Assembly: GCA_910579105.1 (NCBI GenBank) | Contig: CAJTRT010000009.1 | Location: 1 to 64,000 of the forward strand | Length of the DNA stretch: 64,000 nt | Direction: 5' to 3' | Source of the DNA: an uncultured Muribaculaceae bacterium | GTDB taxonomy: Bacteria > Bacteroidota > Bacteroidia > Bacteroidales > Muribaculaceae | In this document: piece after piece, positions 1 to 6,389 of the stretch | Layout of the letters: each line of letters opens with the position of its first letter | Position numbering within the stretch: the first letter of the stretch is position 1 | Translations under genes and position numbers: made by a program | Notes under the pieces: model-generated | What the model saw: only the letters and a program-made list of their open reading frames with translations | What the model was told of the DNA's origin: nothing | Databases searched by the model: none

Positions 1-339
1 GTCGTTGTTGTAGCGTGGCTTGTAGCCGCCGCCGTCCTGGTTGTTGTAGCGGGGTTTGTAGCCGTTTCCGTCGTTGTTGTTGTAACGTGGCTTGTAGCCG
101 CCGCCGTCGTTGTTATTGTAGCGGTTGTATCCGCCCTGGCGCGGCTGGTAGCCCTGGGGACGCGGCTGGTAGCCACCCTCCCGGTTTTCAGGGACGGAGC
201 CTTCGGCGGAGGACGCTTGGAGCGGTGCGTCGGCGGCGCTGTTCAGTTTCTTCTCGTAAGAATTTGTTTCCGAGGTCTCGGGAGCGCTCGATTGTCCGAT
301 CCGCGGACGGCGAGGCTTGCGTGGTTCGTTGGCTTCCAT
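1..339 (-). CDS. Probable rRNA pseudouridine synthase, N-terminal part (cut by window edge)
   Basis: Reading the minus strand from an ATG at 339 gives an open frame to the window edge (113 codons, C-terminus outside). It begins MEANEPRKPRRPRIGQSS, then a basic Ser/Glu-rich stretch, then a low-complexity tract of imperfect repeats of the type GGGYKPRYNNND. Bacteroidetes RluB-type pseudouridine synthases commonly carry a basic leader of this kind before the S4 and catalytic domains, which is the basis of the call; no catalytic domain is visible here. A good Bacteroidetes promoter lies at 524-553, leaving a leader of about 170 nt. The alternative is another RNA-binding protein with an RGG/YNN-type tail. 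Confidence 0.55.
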   Translation of the reverse strand, partial: MEANEPRKPRRPRIGQSSAPETSETNSYEKKLNSAADAPLQASSAEGSVPENREGGYQPRPQGYQPRQGGYNRYNNNDGGGYKPRYNNNDGNGYKPRYNNQDGGGYKPRYNND

Positions 340-523
340 GATCAAAAAGGAAATGAATAGAACTAATCAGTTGGTTTACAACAGTACGCCCCGGCGCGGC
401 ATGCAGGCCTCTCGGCTCGCGTGGCGCTTGGCGCCTGTCATTAAACGGATAATAAATAAATAGTTTTTGGTTTGAGTTTGTTTCTTGTGTTTAGCGAAAT
501 ATCTTCAAACGCGTTGTACGGGG

Positions 524-553
524 CAAAGATAGGGAAAATTCGCGGAGAATCAA
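524..553 (-). promoter_or_regulatory. Bacteroidetes-type promoter for the 339 gene
   Basis: On the minus strand TTG (551-553) is followed after 19 nt by TATCTTTG (524-531), matching the -33/-7 pattern of the Bacteroidetes sigma factor. An AT-rich perfect palindrome (ATTAAAA/TTTTAAT, 564-579) lies just upstream and could be an UP-like element or operator. Confidence 0.65.
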
Positions 554-589
554 TGGGCGGGGCATTAAAAAATTTTAATGGGCGTGGAT

Positions 590-668
590 GGCGCTCGCCC
601 GGCTTCCGCCGGGCGCACACGACGGTGTAGGGGAAGCCGCTCGCTTACGCTCGCTCCACCGGACGGGG
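590..668. repeat. Mosaic repeat cluster, C-like and A-like modules
   Basis: A C-like copy (about 593-623, core CCGGCTTCCGCCGGGCGCAC) is followed by an A-like copy (about 638-666, CGCTCGCTTACGCTCGCTCC). Both are diverged members of the family repeated through the window. There is no B palindrome here. Confidence 0.6.
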
Positions 669-821
669 AGAGGGAAGAAGAAAGCCCGGGGCGCTGGCGC
701 GCCGCCGGGCTGCTGTCGGGGGATTTGTCGGCTCCCCGTCGGCGCGGCAGGAGGAGATTACCGGAGAGAGGCCGGGCCGACGATTTGGAATGAGTCGCAT
801 TGTGTTGTTTCTCACGAGACA

Positions 822-855
822 ACTCCGGGCCGGGCCGCGGAGTCAATTCCTTTTT
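822..855 (+). terminator. Possible rho-independent hairpin
   Basis: The inverted repeat ACTCCG/CGGAGT (822-827 and 838-843) has a GC-rich loop and is followed by a short T run at 851-855. No convincing plus-strand gene lies upstream, so the role is unclear. Confidence 0.25.
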
Positions 856-863
856 CACATCAT

Positions 864-1183
864 CAAAAAAAAATTATGAAAGTTCATGGAAAAGCTACGA
901 AGCCTTTTGGGGGCTTCCTCACCCTGGCCGCCTCGTCACCGGGGCGGGATAGGGGAGCTGCCAGCCAGGGGTCTTTCCGACCGCGGGGCGGCTTTCGGCC
1001 GTCAGGAGGTCTCGGCGACCATGAGCGGCCTGTTGTTTGTCCGACTCTTCGAACGTGGTTTCACTCAACATACATCAAACACAAACCGGAATTGACCAAT
1101 GGCTTCCTCCCGGGGAGCGCGGCTCCCCATGGATGCGCGGCTGTCGCGCCGCGTTGGCGGGAGGTTCATTCTCAAATCCGATG
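864..1183 (-). ncRNA. Candidate structured non-coding RNA
   Basis: A strong minus-strand promoter (1184-1215) reads into about 310 nt with no good ORF but several hairpins, and the region ends at a nine-T run (865-873 on the minus strand). Visible stems: GGGGAGC/GCTCCCC near 1111-1129; GGTC/GACC nested inside GGCCG/CGGCC near 1003-1040; a 9-bp stem CCCTGGCTG/CGGCCAGGG near 920-975 enclosing CCGCC/GGCGG; and GAAGCC/GGCTTC at 899-917. I looked for the hallmark sequences of RNase P RNA, tmRNA, SRP RNA and the TPP and cobalamin riboswitches and did not find them. The plus strand has a 115-codon frame at 876-1223 with unconvincing composition. Confidence 0.35.
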
Positions 1184-1215
1184 CGAAGTTACGAAAACAA
1201 ACAGGAATAAACAAA
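1184..1215 (-). promoter_or_regulatory. Bacteroidetes-type promoter with no obvious gene
   Basis: On the minus strand TTTG (1212-1215) is followed after 20 nt by TAACTTCG (1184-1191). Only a 34-codon frame and hairpin-rich sequence lie downstream, which is why a non-coding RNA is suggested. Confidence 0.5.
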
Positions 1216-1292
1216 CAACTTAGTGAATTGTTTGCAAAGTTTGTTCTGTGTTAATATATTTTTGGTTAAAATTAACAGAGGGGATGGAGGGA

Positions 1293-1413
1293 GGGCGCTC
1301 GGCTTCGCCTCGCCACGGTGAGGGGCGGGGAGGAGACGGCTCGCTGAAGCTCGCCGCACACGACAGGGGGAGGGCGAATTATACGCGGCACGCCGCGTCC
1401 CTACGGGCGGGGG
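1293..1413. repeat. Mosaic repeat cluster D-A-B
   Basis: D (about 1293-1326, CTCGGCTTCGCCTCGCCAC) is followed by A (1338-1366, CTCGCTGAAGCTCGC then CACACGACAG) and a complete B palindrome (1379-1404). It lies just past the 3' end of the sulfatase gene. Confidence 0.85.
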
Positions 1414-1452
1414 AAGAGGACGGGAGGAGGGGGGAGGCGGCGGGGGCGGGGT

Positions 1453-2991
1453 TCAGGGTTTGGCGCGCTCAGTGGCGAGGATGGCGGCGAGGCGGCCGAC
1501 TTCGGCGGGGTTGGCCGGTGCGGCGTTGTGCTGCTCGAGGCGCCCTTCGGTGGTTTCCTGGTCGTAGAGCTGGGGCTGGAGGAGGTAGCCGGTCTCGATG
1601 TTCGGGCCCCAGGGGATGCGGGGCTTCCCTTTGGATGGTTCGATGTATTTCCAGCGGGGGGTGCGGACGGAGAGGGCGTGGTTGCTTGCCTGCTCGATGA
1701 CGTAGGGGGCGCCGGCGTGGTCCTGGCCGAGGAGGGCGGGGAGCTGGGGGCGGCTGTCGGGGGCGGCGCCGCGCGGGACGCGGGCTCCTGTGAGCTGTGC
1801 GAGCGAGGCGAGCCAGTCGATCTGGGAGACGAGGGCTTCGGATGTCTGTCCGGCTTTCACTTTTCCGGGCCAGCGTACGATGAGGGGGACGCGGGTGCCT
1901 CCTTCGAAACAGCTGTATTTTCCGCCGCGGAGTCCTCCTGTGGGAGAGTGGCCGTTGAGGAGTTCCTCGGCCTGGTCGAGGTATCCGTCGTCGACGACGG
2001 GCCCGTTGTCGCTTGACAGCATGACGATGGTGTTGTCGGCTATGCCGAGGGAGTCGAGGAGGTTGAGGACGGATTCGACTGTGGCGTCGAACTGGGCTAT
2101 GGCGTCGCCGCGGAGGCCCATGGATGATTTGCCGCGGTGGCGGGGGTGGGGGAAGCGGGGGACGTGGACGTCGTTTGTGGCGAGGTACATGAAGAAGGGA
2201 GCGCCGGCGTGGTCCTCTATGAAGCGGGTGGCGCGGGCGGTTATTGAGTCGGCGATGTCCTCGTCTTTCCAGAGGGCTTTTCCGCCGCCTTTCATGTATC
2301 CGATGCGGGATATTCCGTTGACGATTGCCTGGTTATGGCCGTGGCTGGGGCGGAGGTTGTAGAGGAGTTCGGGGTTGTCGCGTCCGGTTGGTTCTCCGGG
2401 GAAGTTTTCCTTGTAGCTTACCTGTATGGGGGCTTCGGGGTCCCAGTTGGCGACCTGTCCGTTCTCGATGAATACGCATGGGACGCGGTCGGCGGTGGCT
2501 GCCATGATGTAGGAGTAGTCGAACCCGAGGTCTCCGAGCGCGGCGGGGAGGGGGGCGTTCCAGTCCTGCCTGCCGGTTTCGGAGCCGAGGCCGAGGTGCC
2601 ATTTGCCGAGCGCGGCGGTGGCGTATCCGGCGCTCTTGAACATGTCGGCCATGGTGTACTGTTCGGGCTTGACGATCATGGCGGCGTCGCCGGCGGCGAC
2701 ATCGGTTCCGGGGTCTCGCCAGGCGTAGCGGCCTGTCAGGAGGGAGTAGCGCGAGGGGGTGCTTGTGGCTGCGGTGGCGTGGGCGTTGGTGAAGCGGGTT
2801 CCTTCGTCGGCGAGGCGGTTCACGGCGGGGGTTCGGACGTTCTTCGCGCCGTAACATTCGAGGTCTCCGTAGCCGAGGTCGTCGGCGTAGATCATTATCA
2901 CGTTTGGTTTCTCCTTTGCCGCCGGGGCGCCTTGCGCGGCGGCGAGGGCCGGAAGGATCAGCGCGGCCGGAACGATGGTGATTGGTTTCAT
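1453..2991 (-). CDS. Secreted arylsulfatase-family enzyme, serine type
   Basis: This 512-aa protein has a signal peptide (residues 1-20). It is an S1-family sulfatase, hydrolysing sulfate esters, probably on host or dietary glycans in the periplasm or at the surface. The metal-binding pair is D37-D38 (YADDLGYGD). The modification motif reads S77-T-P-S-R81, so the residue converted to formylglycine is serine, which needs an anaerobic radical-SAM maturase (anSME) in known systems. A later SSDNG motif supplies another metal ligand. No maturase, SusC/D pair or sulfated-glycan locus is nearby, so the substrate is unknown. The gene ends against repeat cluster 1293-1413. Confidence 0.9.
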   Translation of the reverse strand: MKPITIVPAALILPALAAAQGAPAAKEKPNVIMIYADDLGYGDLECYGAKNVRTPAVNRLADEGTRFTNAHATAATSTPSRYSLLTGRYAWRDPGTDVAAGDAAMIVKPEQYTMADMFKSAGYATAALGKWHLGLGSETGRQDWNAPLPAALGDLGFDYSYIMAATADRVPCVFIENGQVANWDPEAPIQVSYKENFPGEPTGRDNPELLYNLRPSHGHNQAIVNGISRIGYMKGGGKALWKDEDIADSITARATRFIEDHAGAPFFMYLATNDVHVPRFPHPRHRGKSSMGLRGDAIAQFDATVESVLNLLDSLGIADNTIVMLSSDNGPVVDDGYLDQAEELLNGHSPTGGLRGGKYSCFEGGTRVPLIVRWPGKVKAGQTSEALVSQIDWLASLAQLTGARVPRGAAPDSRPQLPALLGQDHAGAPYVIEQASNHALSVRTPRWKYIEPSKGKPRIPWGPNIETGYLLQPQLYDQETTEGRLEQHNAAPANPAEVGRLAAILATERAKP

Positions 2992-3060
2992 GCTTGGTTT
3001 TGGTTTAAGGACGCATATTAGACCCCGGAAAGGGGGAATGGTTTAAAAGAGGGGGGAAGA

Positions 3061-3131
3061 CGGCTCGCTGAAGCTCGCCGCACCCGACAGCCGGGGGCTT
3101 CCTCGCCCGGCTTCCGCCCCGCGCACCGGGC
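3061..3131. repeat. Mosaic repeat cluster A-C
   Basis: A (3061-3090) and C (about 3101-3130, core CCGGCTTCCGCCCCGCGCAC) lie in the divergent gap between the sulfatase and gldE, immediately upstream of the gldE promoter. Confidence 0.75.
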
Positions 3132-3152
3132 AGGAGAGGGGGACGGGGTGGT

Positions 3153-3184
3153 TTTGGAAAGTCGGGGGGAATTGCGTACCTTCG
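3153..3184 (+). promoter_or_regulatory. gldE promoter
   Basis: TTTG (3153-3156) is followed after 20 nt by TACCTTCG (3177-3184). The ATG follows 19 nt later, so the leader is very short. Confidence 0.65.
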
Positions 3185-3203
3185 CGGGTAGAATTATAAT
3201 TCA

Positions 3204-4595
3204 ATGGATACAGACCCTTTGCCGAATTTGTTAAGCCTGGCGGATTTGAACCTTTCCGGCCAGGGAGTTCCTGATTTGCCATGCCTTATCGACCTTGTCG
3301 CCGGGAATGTCGCCGGGTCGGCGGCCCCGGTGTTCGGCGCGGCGCAGATGGTCGCGCTGGCGCTGGCGCTGTTGGCGCTGTTCGTTTCGGGTTTCGTGAG
3401 CGGCAGCGAGATCGCTTATTTCTCAATCACCCCGCAGCAGGCGGAGGAGCTTGACGATTCGCCGACGTCGGAATCTATGAGGCGCCTGCTGTCGTCGCCA
3501 GAGCGTCTGCTGGCGACGATACTGATCGCCAACAACCTTGTGAACGTGACGATCGTCGTTCTGACGTCTTTCGCGCTGTCGGGTGTTTTCGCGTCGATGC
3601 CTGGCTGGCTTGACTTCCTGGTTCAGACGGTGATACTGACGTTCCTCATCCTGCTTTTCGGCGAGATACTGCCGAAGCTGGCGGCTAACACCAACCCGCT
3701 AAGGTGGGCGCGTTTCGCCGCCGGAGGGCTTGGCTTCCTGCAAAGGGTGTTCTGGCCGTTGTCGTCGGTGATGGTAAGGAGCACCAAGTTTGTCGGCAAG
3801 GTTGTGACGCGGCAGTCGCGCAACATCACGGCTGACGAGCTGGGCCAGGCTCTGGAAATCACGGACGTGGCGCAGGACAAGGAGATGCTGCAAGGGATAT
3901 TGAAGTTCGGCGACACAACCGCGGCCGAGATCATGACGCCGCGCGTCGACATCACGGGCCTGGAGGCCGACATGGGCTTCGAGGAGGTGATGAGGGTGGT
4001 GGTTGACACGGGCTATTCGCGCATGCCGGTGTTCGGTGACTCCCAGGATGACATCCGGGGTGTTCTGTACGCGAGGGACCTTCTGCCGTTCGTCGACACT
4101 CCGCCGGCGGAGGGTTTCGACTGGAAGAGCCTGATGCGCAAGCCTTACTTCGTGCCGGAGTCGCGGATGATCGACGACCTGCTGGAGGATTTCCGCAAGC
4201 TGAAGATCCATATAGCGGTCGTGGTCGACGAGTTCGGCGGTACGCAGGGGGTTGTGACGCTTGAGGATGTCCTGGAGGAGATCGTGGGGGATATCAACGA
4301 CGAGTATGACGAGGAGGAGAAGACTTACCAGCGCCTCCCGGACGACACTTATATTTTCGAGGGGAAGACGCTGCTGACGGACTTTTTCCGCGTGACGGGT
4401 CTTGACGAGGAGGAGTACGCCCCCGTGGCGGCCGACTGCGAGACCCTGGCCGGGATGCTGCTGGCGGTCAAGGGAGATTTCCCGAAGGAGAAGGAGCCTC
4501 TGGTCTACGGTCGCTGCCGTTTCCTTATCCTCGACATCGACCACCACCGCATAGCCTCTGTGCGGGTCAAGGTAATGCCCGGGCCCCAATGCTGA
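3204..4595 (+). CDS. gldE: GldE-like CBS-domain membrane protein
   Basis: 463 aa. The N-terminal half is a DUF21/CNNM-type membrane domain with hydrophobic segments around residues 48-70, 95-125 and 130-155. Two CBS domains follow (about 235-365, with the typical IMTPRVDI and VVDEFGGTQGVVTLEDVLEEIVGDI motifs in pieces), then a C-terminal CorC/HlyC domain. In Bacteroidetes this architecture is GldE, linked to gliding and the type IX secretion apparatus; related CNNM proteins handle Mg2+. It starts an operon: its stop overlaps the start of the phosphopantetheinyl transferase by 7 nt. The porU gene in the same window supports a working T9SS. Confidence 0.85.
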   Translation: MDTDPLPNLLSLADLNLSGQGVPDLPCLIDLVAGNVAGSAAPVFGAAQMVALALALLALFVSGFVSGSEIAYFSITPQQAEELDDSPTSESMRRLLSSPERLLATILIANNLVNVTIVVLTSFALSGVFASMPGWLDFLVQTVILTFLILLFGEILPKLAANTNPLRWARFAAGGLGFLQRVFWPLSSVMVRSTKFVGKVVTRQSRNITADELGQALEITDVAQDKEMLQGILKFGDTTAAEIMTPRVDITGLEADMGFEEVMRVVVDTGYSRMPVFGDSQDDIRGVLYARDLLPFVDTPPAEGFDWKSLMRKPYFVPESRMIDDLLEDFRKLKIHIAVVVDEFGGTQGVVTLEDVLEEIVGDINDEYDEEEKTYQRLPDDTYIFEGKTLLTDFFRVTGLDEEEYAPVAADCETLAGMLLAVKGDFPKEKEPLVYGRCRFLILDIDHHRIASVRVKVMPGPQC

Positions 4596-5353
4596 TTTAC
4601 GACAGAGACGACATAAGGATTTACGCCACGGCGATTCCGCCTCTGCCGGAGGGGGTGCCGGGAGCGAGGAGTGTCGCGGAGCGTGCGGCGGTTAAGCGGC
4701 TTGTGAGGGAGGCTTTTCCGGGGATGGGGGCGCGTGTGGCGCACCGGGAATCGGGGGCGCCGTATCTGGAATTCGAGGGGGACGAAGGCCGCTCGCCTTC
4801 GGCTCGCTCCACCCGACAGCCCGCGGGGGGATTGGAGGGCTCGGCGCTGCCTCGCCACGGTGGGGAGGGAGAATGGGCGCTCCTGGGACGGGATGGACCG
4901 GGTGCTGACGGCGGGGTGTCGGAGGAAGGGCTTGCGGTGCCGAAGGGAGAGCTTACGGTGCCGGAGGTTTCGATCAGCCACTGCCGGCGGCTGGCGGTCA
5001 TGGCGCTGGCGGCGGCAGGTAGGGGGATAGGGATCGACTGCGAGTGCGGCAACCGGGCGGGTCAGCTGCGCCGGGTCGCGCCGAGGTTTCTGTCGGGGGA
5101 GCAGAGGGGGGTGTGGGACTCTTCCGAGGCTATGCTTTTCTGGGCGTGGACTATCAAGGAGGCTGCCTACAAGGCCGCCGGGGGCTCGGTGAGGCTGGGA
5201 GAGATTCCGCTTCCGGCTGAGATCCCGGTGGGAGCCGCGACTCGCGACAGCGAGATCGTGATCGGTGGGAGGCGTTACGGGGTATTCCAGGCCGACTCGC
5301 CGGATCCGGCGGTTATCGTGATGGTTGTTTCCGAGGTGGAGGCCGCTCGCTGA
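4589..5353 (+). CDS. 4'-phosphopantetheinyl transferase with repeat-derived insertion
   Basis: 254 aa. It moves phosphopantetheine from CoA to carrier proteins. The Sfp/AcpT signatures are GIDCE (148-152, Mg2+ binding) and WTIKEAAYKA (187-196), with SISHC (128-132) as the upstream family motif. Between PYLEFEG (58-64) and the SISHC region lie about 57 extra residues (66-122) encoded by an A module (4787-4819) and a D module (about 4838-4870), all in frame. The last codons GCC GCT CGC TGA belong to another A copy (5341-5372), so a repeat supplies the stop. Translationally coupled to gldE by overlap. It is probably still active, because the insertion falls between conserved blocks. Confidence 0.85.
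   Translation: MLIYDRDDIRIYATAIPPLPEGVPGARSVAERAAVKRLVREAFPGMGARVAHRESGAPYLEFEGDEGRSPSARSTRQPAGGLEGSALPRHGGEGEWALLGRDGPGADGGVSEEGLAVPKGELTVPEVSISHCRRLAVMALAAAGRGIGIDCECGNRAGQLRRVAPRFLSGEQRGVWDSSEAMLFWAWTIKEAAYKAAGGSVRLGEIPLPAEIPVGAATRDSEIVIGGRRYGVFQADSPDPAVIVMVVSEVEAAR
4787..4870 (+). repeat. A and D repeat modules inside the phosphopantetheinyl transferase gene
   Basis: A copy: CTCGCCTTCGGCTCGCTCC then ACCCGACAG (4787-4819). The D-like copy around 4838-4870 contains CTGCCTCGCCACGGTGGGG. Both are read as coding sequence. Confidence 0.75.
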
Positions 5354-5372
5354 AGCCCGCCGCACCCGACAG
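5341..5372. repeat. A module forming the stop codon of the phosphopantetheinyl transferase
   Basis: The sequence CCGCTCGCTGAAGCCCGC then CACCCGACAG straddles the stop of the upstream gene and ends 8 nt before the 3' end of the convergent PAP2 gene. Confidence 0.75.
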
Positions 5373-5379
5373 GAGGGGT

Positions 5380-6180
5380 TCAGATGGATTTGAGGATTAT
5401 GAAGAGGAGGGTTGCGGCGCAGACCGCGAAGGGGGTCATGGAGGCGGGGATGGCGAAGAGCCGGAGGGAAAGGGCGGGCACGCGCCCGTCTTCTGCCTGG
5501 TGAGCGCCTGCGAAAGGCCGGCCGCCAAGGCCAGCCGCGCCTAACGGCTTGGCGAGGGGGGGGGCGATGTATGGGATGGTCAGCAGGGGCTGGTGGGTGC
5601 GGGCGATGCGCTCGGAGCGGGTTATGGGGGCTATGCGGGCGGCGGCGAGATAGCACAGGGCGCCGAAGGAGGAACCGATGACGGCTCCCACGAGGAGGTC
5701 GCCGGGGTAGTGCACGCCGAGGTACAGCCGGGTGTAGGAGTTGAGGATTGCCCATGCGAGGATGAAGAGGACCATGCGGCGGCGCGGGAAGAGTAGGCTT
5801 ATGAACGCGGCGAGGGCGAAGGAGTTGGCGGAGTGGCAGGACGGGAATCCGTAGCTTCCGCCGCGGTACCCTCCGACGATGTATGCGAGCTGTGACAGGG
5901 GGTTCTCGGGATTCGACGGGCGCAGGCGCTCCACGGCGGGGCGTATGAGGGTGGCGCATGTCTGGTCGGTCAGGGCGATCGCGGCGCCTATGGCGAGGAG
6001 GTAGACGAGCGCTTTCTGCCAGCGGCATACGTGCAGGATCACGGCGGCGAGGGCGACGTAGAGCGGGATCCATATGAAGCGTCCGGTGAAGAGCTTCATG
6101 AAGGAGTCGAAGAAGTCGCTATGCAGTCCGTTGAATGTCAGGAATATCTGTGTGTCGAGCTGACTAAGGAAGTCAATCAT
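5380..6180 (-). CDS. PAP2-family membrane phosphatase
   Basis: 266 aa with several membrane segments. The acid-phosphatase signature is complete: R80-x6-R87-P88, P113-S-C-H116 (cysteine where glycine is usual) and R151-x5-H157-x3-D161. Such enzymes dephosphorylate lipid phosphates such as undecaprenyl pyrophosphate or phosphatidic acid at the outer face of the inner membrane. The C-terminal 70 residues (about 195-240, PPLAKPLGAAGLGG onward) are low-complexity and poorly like the family. The DNA there (5530-5563) resembles the tail of the A modules (AACGGCTTGGCGAGGGG), so a decayed repeat insertion is possible. Confidence 0.85.
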   Translation of the reverse strand: MIDFLSQLDTQIFLTFNGLHSDFFDSFMKLFTGRFIWIPLYVALAAVILHVCRWQKALVYLLAIGAAIALTDQTCATLIRPAVERLRPSNPENPLSQLAYIVGGYRGGSYGFPSCHSANSFALAAFISLLFPRRRMVLFILAWAILNSYTRLYLGVHYPGDLLVGAVIGSSFGALCYLAAARIAPITRSERIARTHQPLLTIPYIAPPLAKPLGAAGLGGRPFAGAHQAEDGRVPALSLRLFAIPASMTPFAVCAATLLFIILKSI

Positions 6181-6189
6181 GGCGGAGAG

Positions 6190-6209
6190 GTTATGGAATT
6201 ATTCATAAC
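6190..6209. promoter_or_regulatory. Inverted repeat upstream of the PAP2 gene
   Basis: GTTATG (6190-6195) and CATAAC (6204-6209) form a 6-bp dyad with an 8-nt spacer, 10 nt upstream of the PAP2 start. It could be an operator or an RNA hairpin; nothing more can be shown. Confidence 0.25.
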
Positions 6210-6244
6210 GATAACGGAGGGATAGGGGGCGATATTGCGCGGGA

Positions 6245-6330
6245 GGGGCGGATTTGGGGAGGCCGCTCGCGGGCAGTGGAGGAGTTATACGCGGCACGCC
6301 GCGTCCCTACGGGCTGGCGGGGCTGGCGGG
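6245..6330. repeat. Mosaic repeat: truncated A plus B
   Basis: A short A remnant (GGCCGCTCGC, 6261-6270) precedes a complete B palindrome at 6285-6310, just upstream of the TPR-gene promoter. Confidence 0.8.
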
Positions 6331-6337
6331 AGCGGTG

Positions 6338-6368
6338 TTGCGCGGGAGGGGGATTTTTGCTATTTTCG
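6338..6368 (+). promoter_or_regulatory. Promoter of the TPR/barrel operon
   Basis: TTG (6338-6340) is followed after 20 nt by TATTTTCG (6361-6368). The ATG is at 6390. Confidence 0.6.
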
Positions 6369-6389
6369 CGGTTAATAAATTATTGAGAG

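Noticed and set aside
864..1183. RNase P RNA, tmRNA, SRP RNA or a common riboswitch in the candidate RNA
   Set aside because: None of the hallmark sequences (GAGGAAAGTCCGGGC, a tRNA-like CCA end with tag ORF, the SRP GGAA loop with AGCAGCC, the TPP CTGAGA or the B12 GCCACTG boxes) is present.
588..1223. 211-codon plus-strand frame in the first gene-poor region
   Set aside because: Runs through repeat modules with low-complexity Arg/Gly/Pro content. Only the part after 876 has a plausible start, and nothing in it is recognisable; a minus-strand RNA explains the structure better.
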